Below are positions 16,248 through 25,547 of a DNA stretch of 64,000 nt, piece after piece (position 1 is the first letter of the stretch; the number at the start of each line of letters is the position of its first letter). The notes below the pieces were generated by a model. The model did not search any database and was not told the origin of the DNA. It saw only the letters and a program-made list of their open reading frames with translations. This DNA comes from Treponema sp. (GTDB lineage Bacteria; Spirochaetota; Spirochaetia; Treponematales; Breznakiellaceae), in NCBI GenBank assembly GCA_009777335.1, contig WRMC01000005.1, positions 1 to 64,000 of the forward strand, written 5' to 3'. Both the position numbers and the translations under genes were made by a program.

Positions 16248-16931
16248 ATGGCACGATCCAGGCTTTCATCCAGGGACGATTTGTATCCTACCGACTACCT
16301 CTTTAGGTTTCTCATAGAAAAAAACCTGGTGCCCTTTCCCCAGGGTTCTGATGAGGGCTTTGACGAGTACCGGGATCTTCTCTATGAGCACTACGATCAT
16401 GGGCCCTTCTGGTCTTCGATACATCCCGAAGATGAGCGGCTCCTCTATAATGTGTCCGCCGCATTTAAGAGCCGGTCTGCCTTTATCGCGGGTTCCTATT
16501 ACGGTTACTTTGCCATCTGGGCCATGAAGGGCATTGCCGAAAGGGGGGGGACCTGTACCCTCTCTGATGTGAACCCCCGGGTCTGCGATCTGGCCCGGGA
16601 AAACTTTTCCCGCCTGGGTTTTGGGGACCACACGAGGGTATGCTGCGAAGATGCGGTGAGCCTCTTCTCGAAGAGGAAGGAGCCCATTGACCTTTTACTG
16701 CTCGATGCGGTGGGGGCCTGGAACGATCCCCGGCCCGAGTACCGGGGCAAGGTGATCTACTATCCCATCCTCCAGGGGGCCATTCCCCTTTTGGAAAAGG
16801 GTTCGGTGGTGGTGATGCATAACATGAGGCCCAACTACTTTCCCCAGCTTATCGATTTACTTGAATCCATAGGAGGTGTGGGTCTCTGCTGCGATTCCCA
16901 TAACGGTCTGGGCCTCTACGTTATAAGCTAA
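16248..16931 (+). CDS. Class I SAM-dependent methyltransferase, substrate unknown
   Basis: 227 residues. A Rossmann-type SAM fold is seen: glycine-containing first strand IAGSYYGYFAIWAM (near 82-95), acidic second strand TLSDVNPRV (near 105), and LLLLDAVGAWND (near 147), as in O-methyltransferases. The frame is open to a GTG at 16203, but TTGACT-17-TACTAT sits exactly 6 nt before ATG 16248 and no ribosome site supports the upstream start, so I chose 16248. Its last 11 bp overlap the convergent ABC exporter gene. The acceptor substrate cannot be deduced. Confidence 0.75.
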   Translation: MARSRLSSRDDLYPTDYLFRFLIEKNLVPFPQGSDEGFDEYRDLLYEHYDHGPFWSSIHPEDERLLYNVSAAFKSRSAFIAGSYYGYFAIWAMKGIAERGGTCTLSDVNPRVCDLARENFSRLGFGDHTRVCCEDAVSLFSKRKEPIDLLLLDAVGAWNDPRPEYRGKVIYYPILQGAIPLLEKGSVVVMHNMRPNYFPQLIDLLESIGGVGLCCDSHNGLGLYVIS

Positions 16932-18753
16932 GCTCCGTGGAGGCATCCCGCTGGTACCACTGGGCCTGGGACTCCCACATTTCCTTATACTTCCCCGGCC
17001 GCCCCAGGAGTTCCTCGTGGCTCCCCTGGTCTACCAGGCGGCCCCCATCCATGACGATGATCCTGTCGGCCAGCCGGGCGGAACCGAGCCGGTGGGTGAC
17101 CACGAGGGCACACTTGCCCCGGGCCAGGGCCTGAAACTGGGTGTAGATCCGGCTTTCTTCGATGGGGTCTATGGCGGCGGTGGGTTCGTCCAGGACTATG
17201 AAGCCATTGGCCCGGTAGAGCCCCCGGCCTATGGCGACCCTCTGCCACTGGCCGCCGGAGAGGTCTATGCCGTCGAACTCCGGAGAGAGCATAGTGTCCA
17301 GATCCAGCCGGCCCGGTTCCAGGGATAGGCCCGCCTCATCCAGGGCCTTGGTTATTTCCCCATCGGTGGGCTCCCCCGAGGCTTCGCTCAAAAAGACATT
17401 ATCCCTTAGGTCCATCTTGTAGCGCTGGTATTTTTGAAAGACCCCGGAGATTCCCCGGAAGCTAAATCCCCCGGAACTGCCGTTGGTGTCATGGCCCCCG
17501 CAGAGAACCCGGCCGGAAGAGGGGCGGTAGAGCCCGGTAAGGAGCCGGACCAGGGTGCTTTTCCCCGCCCCGTTTTCTCCCACTATGGCCAGGGTCTCTC
17601 CGGGGGCTATGGTAAGGGAGAGATCCTGGACCGCCTTTTCCTCCCTTCCGGGGTATTGAAAGCTGACCTGTTCGGCCACGATGCCCTGGGCAGCAAAGTC
17701 CCCTCCCCCTGGATCTTTATGGGCTGCTTCTTCATGGGACGATAAGGGAAAGCGTTCTTCCCGGTCCAGGACCTTGAGGAAGTTGGTCACCTTCCCCAGA
17801 TTCTGATTCGCATCCCTGAGGCGGTAGCTTACGATCTCCTGCATGATGTAGAAAATCGCTGAGAGGGCCGAGAAGACCGCCGCAAAGGCTCCCACGCTGA
17901 TCTCCCCCGACATGGTGGCCAGGAAGAGGAGGTAGGCCGAGGCGGCCATCCCCGCGAAGGTGCTGGTGTTTAAGAGGAGCTGCCAGCGGGTACTCTTGGA
18001 TTGGGCCTTCCAGGTGCGGTGAATCAGGAGATCCAGGGTCTCGGTAAAGAGACGAAAAAAATAGGTAAAGGCCCCCAAGGTCCGGGTCTCCTTAAAATAC
18101 TCCCGGTCGCAGAGGGTTCTTTGGTAATACTCGTTTTCCCGCCTGAGGGGGGCGTTGGCTTCCTCCAGGGCGGTAAAGACCTGGCCGCGGACATACTGGG
18201 CCAGGAGGGCGGGGATAAAGGAGAGCAGGAGGGTAAGGAGGAGGATGGGCTTGAGGGAAAAAAGAAAAGCTCCAATGGAAATGAAATAGGATCCATAGAA
18301 AAAGATGATCGCCAGAAAGATAGAACAGTAGGATGGGATCACCCCTACCCCCTCCTTGGCCTTATTAAGATCGTCCAGAAAGGAAGGGTCTTCGAACAAG
18401 AGGGGATCCAGGGCCGAGATTTTGCGGTGCAGGTAAGCCCTGAGCTTTCCCTCGGTCTTTCTGGTGATAACCATCCAATGGAAGTTATCCGCCCCATTCA
18501 TGATCTGCTGTCCCAGGGTGGCCGCGGAAAGCAGAAGAAGGGGGAAAAGGACCCCCATAAAATCCACCTGCCCCGCCGCGGCTCCGGTGATGGCCTCAAA
18601 AAAGGTCCGGCTGACTATAACACTGAGGGCGAAGGAAAACCCATGGAGCACATGCATAATCACCTGGGTGATGTTTGATAAGGGGAGGGCCTGGATCTGC
18701 ATAAGAAGGAGCCGCCGGGTTACGGTAAAGAAGGAATAGGATCGCTGTTTCAT
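16921..18753 (-). CDS. ABC exporter half-transporter, second subunit
   Basis: 610 residues: a six-helix transmembrane domain (about 15-330) followed by an ATPase domain with Walker A VGENGAGKST (near 392), signature LSGGQWQRVAIGRGL (near 500), Walker B FIVLDEPTAAIDP and the switch His in VVTHRLGSARLAD. Type IV (exporter) architecture as in MsbA/LmrA. Its ATG overlaps the stop of the preceding gene by 4 bp, so it most likely forms a heterodimer with that protein. Substrate unknown (drug, lipid or peptide). Confidence 0.88.
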   Translation of the reverse strand: MKQRSYSFFTVTRRLLLMQIQALPLSNITQVIMHVLHGFSFALSVIVSRTFFEAITGAAAGQVDFMGVLFPLLLLSAATLGQQIMNGADNFHWMVITRKTEGKLRAYLHRKISALDPLLFEDPSFLDDLNKAKEGVGVIPSYCSIFLAIIFFYGSYFISIGAFLFSLKPILLLTLLLSFIPALLAQYVRGQVFTALEEANAPLRRENEYYQRTLCDREYFKETRTLGAFTYFFRLFTETLDLLIHRTWKAQSKSTRWQLLLNTSTFAGMAASAYLLFLATMSGEISVGAFAAVFSALSAIFYIMQEIVSYRLRDANQNLGKVTNFLKVLDREERFPLSSHEEAAHKDPGGGDFAAQGIVAEQVSFQYPGREEKAVQDLSLTIAPGETLAIVGENGAGKSTLVRLLTGLYRPSSGRVLCGGHDTNGSSGGFSFRGISGVFQKYQRYKMDLRDNVFLSEASGEPTDGEITKALDEAGLSLEPGRLDLDTMLSPEFDGIDLSGGQWQRVAIGRGLYRANGFIVLDEPTAAIDPIEESRIYTQFQALARGKCALVVTHRLGSARLADRIIVMDGGRLVDQGSHEELLGRPGKYKEMWESQAQWYQRDASTELSL

Positions 18754-20558
18754 TGGTACCAGCTCCTTTGGGCTTCGAACATCTCCGAATAAAGGCCTTG
18801 TTGGTCCATGAGTTCATTATGGCTCCCCTCCTCTGCCAGGGCTCCATTTCGTAGAACCAGGATGCGATCGGCTAACTTGGTGGAACCCAGGCGGTGGCTT
18901 ATAAGGATGGTGGTCTTCCCCGCCATGAGCTGGCCATAGTCTTCGTAGAGCCGGCTCTCGCTAAGGGGGTCCAGGGCGGAGCTGGGCTCGTCGAGGACCT
19001 TTACGGGGCTCCCGCTCATGAGGGACCTGCCTATGGCCACCTTCTGCCACTGGCCCCCGGACAGATCCTGGCCGTTCTCTTTAATTTTGCCCAGGGGGTT
19101 GGCGAGCCCCTGGGGGAGTTCCTTTATAATATCCTCCAGCCCCGCCTGGGCGGAGACTTCGGTTATTTTGAGGGGGTGATTGTGGACACTCTGATCACCC
19201 AAGCTACCTTGATCACCTAGGGCGAGGTTGTCCTCCAGGGACACGAAGTAACGGCCATAATCCTGATAGACCACCGAAAAGAGGGCCTTAAGGGCTCCGG
19301 GGCTATAGTCCCGGAGTTCCCGGTCGTTGATGAAAATCTCACCTTCGTAGTCCCCGTAGAGCCCCGTAAGGAGCCGGGTAATGGTGGTCTTCCCCGCCCC
19401 GTTGGGCCCCACCAGGGCATAACTCTTTCCAGCATCAAGCTTAAAAGAAAGGCCGTCCAGGATCGCTTTGCTTCCTCCGGGGTAGGTGAACCGGACCTTT
19501 CTAAACTCCAGGGAATGGAAGGTATCGCTCTGGGCATCAGGCTGAACAAGGTAGGCCCCATTCCCGCTGAGGGCACAGAAGGCCGAGAGGTCCTTCATGT
19601 ACTCCCTTAGACGGGAGATCTCCTCCAGGGCAAAGGAGAGGTTCCAGCCCAGGGCCTGGATCATCCCAAAGACCGCCGAGATGATCCCCATGTACATCCC
19701 CGGGCTCATGTCCCCGGACAATACGGGGTTAATCAGGGTGAGGGCGATGAGGAGGGCGATGAGGGCCAGGCCTATGCTGGAACCCTTGGTGATAAGGAAC
19801 ATCCGCAGGTGAACCCTAAGCTGGAGTTTCCTCGAAGCCTCGTACTGATCGTACCAGATCTTTCCCAGGTAGCCCGAAAAGCCAAAGAGGCTCCTCTCGT
19901 CGGTGCCCTCCCGGCTCGTGAGGACCTCGTCCAGGTACTCGGTTCGGCGTTTGAACTTCTCCGCCTCTACTCCCGCCTGGTAGTTCAACCTGCCCGCCCT
20001 ATAGGAGAGCCAAAAGAGGGGGACCGAAAAGGCGGTGATCACCAGGGCGGCCCAGAAGACCTGGGTGATGATCAGAACCAGCACCGAGGCCACCCGGATG
20101 ATGATCTCCACCATCATGAAGGTTCCATAGAAGCCCCGCATGATGGACTGGACGGGTTCCCGGGTGGTCCGGGAAATTAACTCCCAGGTTTCGGCCCTTT
20201 CGATGTGCTTGTAATCCAGGCCGGCGTGGATCCGGACCATGGCGGCTTGAAGCTTAGCTTGAAGCTTCAGGCTAAGCCGGGAATTGAGGAGTTCAAAAAA
20301 TCCGTCTATGGTGGTCATGGCCCCCAGGCTTAGAAGGAGGATGAGAAGGGGCAGGTAGATCCGGTCCCCCGAAAGGCTCCCCGACAAGACGGCGATGGCG
20401 GTGTCCACAAAGGAGGCAGTCGCCAGGGCGAAAACGACCGTTGGGAGCAGGGGGCGAATAAGGGTCAGGATCAGCCGGATGGCCGTGCTGAAGGGGGCGG
20501 CCTGGAAGAGGAAGACCAGGATGGCCCGGGAACTATAGGTTTTATTGGGTTCCAACAT
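18750..20558 (-). CDS. ABC exporter half-transporter, first subunit
   Basis: 602 residues with the same layout as its partner: transmembrane region about 20-320, Walker A VGPNGAGKTT (near 383), signature LSGGQWQKVAIGRSL (near 499), Walker B PVKVLDEPSSALDP and switch His in LISHRLGSTKLAD. Both nucleotide sites keep the Walker B glutamate, so no degenerate site is evident. Start at 20558 is preceded by AAGGAGG about 12 nt upstream, a little far. It is the first gene of a two-gene operon, divergent from the RNA methyltransferase gene. Confidence 0.88.
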   Translation of the reverse strand: MLEPNKTYSSRAILVFLFQAAPFSTAIRLILTLIRPLLPTVVFALATASFVDTAIAVLSGSLSGDRIYLPLLILLLSLGAMTTIDGFFELLNSRLSLKLQAKLQAAMVRIHAGLDYKHIERAETWELISRTTREPVQSIMRGFYGTFMMVEIIIRVASVLVLIITQVFWAALVITAFSVPLFWLSYRAGRLNYQAGVEAEKFKRRTEYLDEVLTSREGTDERSLFGFSGYLGKIWYDQYEASRKLQLRVHLRMFLITKGSSIGLALIALLIALTLINPVLSGDMSPGMYMGIISAVFGMIQALGWNLSFALEEISRLREYMKDLSAFCALSGNGAYLVQPDAQSDTFHSLEFRKVRFTYPGGSKAILDGLSFKLDAGKSYALVGPNGAGKTTITRLLTGLYGDYEGEIFINDRELRDYSPGALKALFSVVYQDYGRYFVSLEDNLALGDQGSLGDQSVHNHPLKITEVSAQAGLEDIIKELPQGLANPLGKIKENGQDLSGGQWQKVAIGRSLMSGSPVKVLDEPSSALDPLSESRLYEDYGQLMAGKTTILISHRLGSTKLADRILVLRNGALAEEGSHNELMDQQGLYSEMFEAQRSWYQ

Positions 20559-20636
20559 AGCTTATGCTTGCCTCCTTGTTTCTATACCTAATAGACGTTT
20601 TAAAGCCCCTAAGTGATTGGTTTTCGAACAACTCTA

Positions 20637-20665
20637 TTGTGATAAATTTCATTAAAGCATACAAT
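20637..20665 (+). promoter_or_regulatory. Leaderless-type promoter of the RsmB/F-like gene
   Basis: TTGTGA (20637-20642), 17-bp spacer, TACAAT (20660-20665), then 6 nt to ATG 20672. This decides the start codon over the in-frame ATG at 20564. Confidence 0.6.
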
Positions 20666-20671
20666 GAGCCC

Positions 20672-21478
20672 ATGAGCGGTAAACCGGGCCCGGCCTTAAA
20701 GGGCGGCGCGGCCTTCGATTCCTACTATCGCGACCTCTATGGCAGCCGCTGGGCCCCTTTACGGGAGGCCCTGATGTTCCCCGCCGGGACGGTGGCCTAC
20801 GAGGAGGGACTCATTAAACCCTACCATCTGGATAGGGCCTCGGTGCTGGCCGCCAAGACCCTGCGGCTCCCGGAACTGGGGTTGATCCTGGATGCCTGTG
20901 CGGCCCCGGGGGGGAAGACCCTGGTCCTGGCCTCCCAGCTTGCCAAGGGAGCCACCATCCTGGCCAATGAACTTTCTTCGGAACGGCGGCGGCGGCTGGT
21001 GGATGTCCTGGATGAGCACCTCAGCGTTGAGAGCCGGAAGAAAATTACCGTGTCGGGCTTTGATCTGGGAAAGGCCGGGGGCAAGCGCACTGAGCTTTCC
21101 CGCTTTTCTTCTATCCTTTTGGACGCCCCCTGTTCCGCCGAGGCCCATGTGATAAAGAGCTTCCAGGCCCTCGCCGAATGGACCCCCTCCCGGCCCAAAA
21201 ATCTGGCGGTCCGCCAGTGGGCCCTCCTCTCCTCGGCCTTCCTCCTCCTTAAAAGCGGAGGTTCCCTGGTCTATGCCACCTGCTCATTGGATCCCATGGA
21301 AAATGACGGGGTGGTATCCCGGCTTATCGAAAAATACCAGGGGGAAGCGATCCTGGATAAACCGGATTTTGAGGAGGGGGAGAAAACAGCCTTTGGCAGG
21401 ATGATCCTCCCCGACAGCGTCGGGGGCATGGGCCCCATGTATGTGGCCCGGATTCATAAGAAGGGCCTCCCCCTCTAG
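20672..21478 (+). CDS. RNA cytosine-C5 methyltransferase, RsmB/RsmF/NSUN family
   Basis: 268 residues. SAM-binding motif LDACAAPGGKT (near 73-83), LLDAPCSAEAHV (near 148-159) and the catalytic-cysteine motif YATCSLDPMENDGVV (near 203-217) are the hallmarks of m5C RNA methyltransferases. No N-terminal NusB-like or C-terminal PUA-like domain is apparent, so it is the minimal catalytic type; rRNA is the likely target. The frame extends to 20564, but that region is hydrophobic without family match and the promoter geometry favours 20672. Confidence 0.88.
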   Translation: MSGKPGPALKGGAAFDSYYRDLYGSRWAPLREALMFPAGTVAYEEGLIKPYHLDRASVLAAKTLRLPELGLILDACAAPGGKTLVLASQLAKGATILANELSSERRRRLVDVLDEHLSVESRKKITVSGFDLGKAGGKRTELSRFSSILLDAPCSAEAHVIKSFQALAEWTPSRPKNLAVRQWALLSSAFLLLKSGGSLVYATCSLDPMENDGVVSRLIEKYQGEAILDKPDFEEGEKTAFGRMILPDSVGGMGPMYVARIHKKGLPL

Positions 21479-21496
21479 TACCTTTATAAAACAAAG

Positions 21497-22258
21497 CTAC
21501 AAAATTAATTCCCTCACCAAATCGGAGGAAAGGTCATAGGCCCTTCCCAGGGTTTCTTCGGTCAGGACTTCATGGGGGGGACCCAGGGCGATGAGATTCC
21601 CCTGGGGGCCCAAAAGAGCTACCCGGTGGGCAAAGCGGGAGGCCAGCCTAAGGTTGTGGAGGCTGATCATGGCCCCCCGGCCTTCCTTTACCAGGGCGGC
21701 ACAGAGGTTCATCACCATAAAGGCGTATTTAGGGTCCAGGTTGTTTTCCGGTTCGTCCAATAAAAGGAAGGCCGCACCCTGGGCAATACAGCGGGCAATA
21801 TAAACCCTTTGAAGTTCCCCCCCGGAAAGCTCGGTGATGGGCCGCTCGGCCAGGTCCAGGAGATGGGCCTTTTCCAGGGCCCCTTCTACGGCTTGTTTGT
21901 CCTCCCTGGTCTGGGAGCCCAGCCAGCCCTGGCGGGCATAGCAGCCCTGGGCTATGGTCTCCCGGACCGTAAAAGGCCAGGGGCTGTCCCTAAGTTGAAA
22001 TAAGAAGGCAGTAAGGCCCGAGCGTTCCCTGATCCCCAGACTATGGAGATCCTTACCCGAGACCATCACCCGACCAGAGAGGGGCCTAAGGAGCCCCGCG
22101 GCGGTTTTTAAAAGGGTGGTCTTCCCCGAGCCGTTGGGCCCGGCGACCACGAGGAGCTCCCCGGCCTCGACGGTTATATCGATATGGGGGATCACATCCC
22201 GGGCCAGCCCCCTCTCGGGGCCATAGCCGGCCTTGAGGGCCTGGAGTTCCAGGCTCAT
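21497..22258 (-). CDS. ABC importer ATPase, BtuD/FecE type
   Basis: 253 residues; Walker A VAGPNGSGKTTLL (near 35-47), signature ELSGGELQRVYIARCI (near 143-158), Walker B FLLLDEPENNLDP. This is the ATPase of a type II importer for cobalamin, heme or ferric siderophore. It overlaps the permease stop by ATGA, completing a BtuFCD-like set at the end of the long operon that begins near 29.5 kb. Confidence 0.88.
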   Translation of the reverse strand: MSLELQALKAGYGPERGLARDVIPHIDITVEAGELLVVAGPNGSGKTTLLKTAAGLLRPLSGRVMVSGKDLHSLGIRERSGLTAFLFQLRDSPWPFTVRETIAQGCYARQGWLGSQTREDKQAVEGALEKAHLLDLAERPITELSGGELQRVYIARCIAQGAAFLLLDEPENNLDPKYAFMVMNLCAALVKEGRGAMISLHNLRLASRFAHRVALLGPQGNLIALGPPHEVLTEETLGRAYDLSSDLVRELIL

Positions 22259-23292
22259 ACGAGGCCCCGCCTCCCCTGTCGGGCCAGAAGAAAGAGGAAG
22301 AAGGGGGCCCCTCCCAGGGAGGTGATAACCCCCAGGGGCAGTTCGATGGGGGGAATGATGCTCCGGGCCAGGTTGTCGGCCATGAGGACCAGAAGGGCCC
22401 CTGTCAGGGCTGAAGCGGGGAGGAGTTTTCTGTGGGCGGGGCCGGTGAAGAAACGGGCTCCATGGGGGGCTATGAGGCCTACGAAGCCTATGACCCCCGA
22501 AACCGAAACCGCCGCCGCCACCGGCAGGGTAGCCGAGACGGCCAGGATAAAGCGGGCCCTCAGGGGGTTAAGACCTAAGCTTACCGAGGCTTCATCCCCC
22601 TGGAGGAGGAGGTCCAGGGGCCGGACGGATAAAAAGATAGCTATGTTTCCCAGGATCATGAAGGGAAGGGCCGAGAGGAGCCGGGGCCAAGTGGTACCCG
22701 AGAGGCTGCCCAGGAGCCAGTAGTAGACCTGGACCAGGTTGCGATCCCGCATGACCAGGACCAGGGCCAGGAGGGCGGAACAGAAGGCAGAGACGCTGGT
22801 CCCCGCCAGGATGAGGGTGCCCGGAGAGGGGTTGTTTCCAAAGGCCCTGGTGACCATGAAGGCCGCAAAGACCGCCAAAAGGCTGCCAACAAAGGCTGCC
22901 AGGCCCGCGGGCCCCAGGACGGAAAAAAATCCCATCCCCAAGGCGCCCCCAAAGCTAAGGGAGAGGGCCGCCCCCAGGGCCGCCCCCGAGGAGGCCCCGA
23001 TGATATAGGGATCGGCCAGGGAGTTCCGGAAGATCCCCTGGAAGCAGGCCCCGGCGCTCCCCAGGGAGGCCCCTACCAGGGCGGCCAGGATGAGCCGGGG
23101 AAGCCGGATCCCGAAGATGAGGGCCGCAGCGACCTCGTCCCCCCCCCGGCCCAGAAGAAAGGAGAGGCCCCCCCTTACCTGGCTGGGACTAAGGGATACG
23201 GAGCCAAAGAAGAGCCCCCAGAAGAAGAGGGGGATGAGGGCCAGGGAAAGGAGGATCATGGAGGGGATAAAGGGGGGGAGCTTTTTCGCCAT
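22255..23292 (-). CDS. FecCD-family permease
   Basis: 345 residues with about ten membrane helices. GFVGLIAPHGARFFTGPAHRKL-type sequence (near 265-285) is the BtuC/FhuB loop that contacts the ATPase; the repeat (R..R..LP/LPRL-ALVGASL near 50-65) is also typical. It makes the homodimeric channel of the importer with the neighbouring ATPase and binding protein. Start 23292 is 3 bp after the stop of the binding-protein gene. Confidence 0.9.
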   Translation of the reverse strand: MAKKLPPFIPSMILLSLALIPLFFWGLFFGSVSLSPSQVRGGLSFLLGRGGDEVAAALIFGIRLPRLILAALVGASLGSAGACFQGIFRNSLADPYIIGASSGAALGAALSLSFGGALGMGFFSVLGPAGLAAFVGSLLAVFAAFMVTRAFGNNPSPGTLILAGTSVSAFCSALLALVLVMRDRNLVQVYYWLLGSLSGTTWPRLLSALPFMILGNIAIFLSVRPLDLLLQGDEASVSLGLNPLRARFILAVSATLPVAAAVSVSGVIGFVGLIAPHGARFFTGPAHRKLLPASALTGALLVLMADNLARSIIPPIELPLGVITSLGGAPFFLFLLARQGRRGLV

Positions 23293-23295
23293 CCC

Positions 23296-24213
23296 CTACC
23301 TCTGACCATGGAGGATCTGGGCAAGATCTTCCACTGCCTGGGCAAGCCGGGGGCCGTAACGGTAAAAGGCCCCGGCGTCGATCATCCGCACCTGTCCCTG
23401 AGAGAGGGCCGGGAGGCTGCGCCAGAGGGGGTTGGCCTCGAAGCTCTCTATGCTGGTACCCACATCATCCCCCATGAGGACCCAGTCGGGCCGGCGCATG
23501 ATGACCTGTTCGGGGCTTATCAGGGGCCAGTCTTCGTTTACATCATCGAAGATGTTCCTGCCCCCGGCAAGATGAATGGCCTCGGAGATAAAGGTAGAGC
23601 GGCCTGCGGACATGAGGGGGTCCGCAGAGAGGATCCAGAACACCCCGGGGGCCGGCCGGCCCTGGACCAAGCTCTGCACCCCGGCAATCTGGGCCTCCAT
23701 GCGGGAAACCAGAAGAGCGGCCCCCTCCTGACAGCCCGTGAGAAGGCCGGTGAGTTCTATGGTCTGGTAGACCTCGCTGAGCTTGGCCGGTTCTACCGCA
23801 AAGGAGGAGATCCCCAGTTGGTCCAAAAGGGCAACGATCCTCTCGTGCATCTGGGCAGAAAGAAAGACCAGATCCGGTTCGAGGAAGCGGATCATTTCCA
23901 GGCTCATGGTGGCCCCCGCAAAGCCCCCCACCGAGGGGACAAGATGGGCCTCTTCGGGGTAGTCGCAGTATTCGGTCCGGCCCACTAGGGCATCGCCGGC
24001 CCCTATGGCAAAGAGGATCTCTGTCATGGCTGGCACCAGGCTAATGATGCGCTGGGGCTGGGGGCCCGGGGTGAAGGGCCGGCCCAGGGCGTCAGTTATG
24101 GGGGCCGGACCGGAGGGGGCCGAGGCAGAGGGGACCGCCTCTTTTCGGCAGCCGGAAAAAAAGAAGGATATTAAGAGGAAGAAAATAAGGATGGGGAATA
24201 CCGGCCGCTTCAT
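23296..24213 (-). CDS. Periplasmic binding lipoprotein, BtuF-like
   Basis: 305 residues. Signal peptide with lipobox FFFSGC (Cys near 21). The two-lobed helical-backbone binding domain shows PQRIISLVPAMTEILFAIG (near 53-71), GRTEYCDYP and LEPDLVFLSA. These are typical of cobalamin or ferric-siderophore binders; vitamin B12 is my preferred ligand but no riboswitch is present to confirm it. Start overlaps the stop of the DUF805 gene by 4 bp. Confidence 0.85.
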   Translation of the reverse strand: MKRPVFPILIFFLLISFFFSGCRKEAVPSASAPSGPAPITDALGRPFTPGPQPQRIISLVPAMTEILFAIGAGDALVGRTEYCDYPEEAHLVPSVGGFAGATMSLEMIRFLEPDLVFLSAQMHERIVALLDQLGISSFAVEPAKLSEVYQTIELTGLLTGCQEGAALLVSRMEAQIAGVQSLVQGRPAPGVFWILSADPLMSAGRSTFISEAIHLAGGRNIFDDVNEDWPLISPEQVIMRRPDWVLMGDDVGTSIESFEANPLWRSLPALSQGQVRMIDAGAFYRYGPRLAQAVEDLAQILHGQR

Positions 24214-24719
24214 GAAGTAAGGTTCTCCATGGGATCAGGGCCATAGTTGTTTTCACCTTCAGTGCCCCTGGTAAGGGGCAGGATGAGCCAGCCATATATG
24301 GGGATCCACATAAAGCCTCCGGGTTTGTCGCAGTCGTGCATGCGCCGGACGGTGACGCTGATGGTTGGGGTAATGGAAAGGAGGAACCATATCCCCTGGA
24401 GGAGACCAAAGTCACTTATGGTGGGGGTCCCCAGGATACCGTCCAGAAAGGTAATGACACTGGTGACGAGGATATCGAAAAAAGTGAACCACCAGAACTC
24501 GGCCCGCCGGGCCCGGCCCTTAAAGACAGCGTATTTTTTAAAACAGCCAATGAAGTACTGCCAGGGGCTGGGCTCCTTCCCTTGGGCCTGGGAGGCTTGT
24601 TTGGGGGGGGCAAAGGGATTCACCGGGTTCGAAAGGGGGCTGGTAACGACGGTTTTACAGTAGGGACAGATGAGGGCCTCATCTTCTATCCTGGTTCCGC
24701 AATGGGAACATTGGGCCAT
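24210..24719 (-). CDS. Zinc-ribbon DUF805 inner-membrane protein
   Basis: 169 residues. An N-terminal zinc ribbon (CSHCGTRI...CPYCKTVV, residues 4-24) is joined by a Pro-rich linker to a DUF805 domain with about three to four membrane helices and the conserved YFIGCFKKYAVFKGRARRAEFWWF and VRRMHDCDKPG segments. Function unknown; DUF805 proteins are common inner-membrane proteins. It lies between truA and the binding-protein gene with ATGA overlap to the latter. Confidence 0.8.
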   Translation of the reverse strand: MAQCSHCGTRIEDEALICPYCKTVVTSPLSNPVNPFAPPKQASQAQGKEPSPWQYFIGCFKKYAVFKGRARRAEFWWFTFFDILVTSVITFLDGILGTPTISDFGLLQGIWFLLSITPTISVTVRRMHDCDKPGGFMWIPIYGWLILPLTRGTEGENNYGPDPMENLTS

Positions 24720-24722
24720 GGC

Positions 24723-25547
24723 TTACTCCTTTGGGTTCATGGTAATAAAAGGCGCTCCTTTCATCAAGGAAGGGCCAGAGGTAGAAGCAGGCTCCTGGTA
24801 GTCCACCTTCCATAGGAAGAGCCCCTGGGCCGGGGCGGTGGGTCCCGCGAGGCTCCGGTCCCCCGAGGAAATGACCTCCTGGAGGTATTCGGGGGCCAGG
24901 GCCTTTTCATCAAAATCCAGGAGGGTCCCCAGGATGGAGCGGACCATGCGGCGCAGGAAGGCATTGGCGCTTATCTCGAAGACCAGCTTATCCCCCTCAA
25001 TAAAAAAGGAGGCCGATGAAATATACCGGTGCTTGCTTAGGCTGGTATCTCCGGCGGCAGCAAAGGTGCTGCAGTCCATCTCTCCCCTAAAGAGCCGGGT
25101 GTATTCATTAAGCCGTCCCAGGTTGGCCCTGTGGTGAAGCCGCAGGGCGTAGCGGGTTTCCCAGGGGAGGGCCTCCCGGTCATAAATTAGATAGTAGCGG
25201 TAGGTTCTATTGACGGCATGAAAGCGGGAATGGAACTCCAAAGGGACCTCCCAGGCTCCCCTGAGGCTAATATCGGGGGGCAAGAGGCGGTTAAGGGCCC
25301 GCACAAAGCGGTGGGGCTCCATGCTCTGAATGGGGGTGTAAAAATTGGCGCATTGCCCTGCCGCATGGACCCCCGCATCGGTACGGCCCGCTCCGGTGAG
25401 GGAGATATCGGTTTTATGGATCGTAAAAAGAGCCTCTTCGATCTGGGCCTGGACGGTCCTTTCCCCCTTCTGGTTCTGCCAGCCCGCAAAATCAGTTCCA
25501 TCATAGGCGATGAGGATCTTGATGTTTCGAAGAGGGCTAGTGGACAA
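24723..25547 (-). CDS. truA: tRNA pseudouridine(38-40) synthase TruA
   Basis: 274 residues. YDGTDFAGWQNQ (near 14-25) and the catalytic Asp motif GAGRTDAGVHAAGQ (near 52-65) are diagnostic. It modifies uridines in the anticodon arm of tRNAs. No ATG is available near the domain start; a TTG at 25547 fits the expected N-terminus and lies inside the last codons of the DUF2225 gene, so translation is probably coupled. The start is therefore the least certain part. Confidence 0.92.
   Translation of the reverse strand: MSTSPLRNIKILIAYDGTDFAGWQNQKGERTVQAQIEEALFTIHKTDISLTGAGRTDAGVHAAGQCANFYTPIQSMEPHRFVRALNRLLPPDISLRGAWEVPLEFHSRFHAVNRTYRYYLIYDREALPWETRYALRLHHRANLGRLNEYTRLFRGEMDCSTFAAAGDTSLSKHRYISSASFFIEGDKLVFEISANAFLRRMVRSILGTLLDFDEKALAPEYLQEVISSGDRSLAGPTAPAQGLFLWKVDYQEPASTSGPSLMKGAPFITMNPKE

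Noticed and set aside
20564-20671. N-terminal extension of the RsmB/F-like protein
   Set aside because: Hydrophobic and unmatched; a promoter with ideal spacing lies inside it.
21497-24213. Cobalamin riboswitch for the BtuFCD-like genes
   Set aside because: The three genes overlap upstream operon genes with no leader; no B12-box-like sequence was found.
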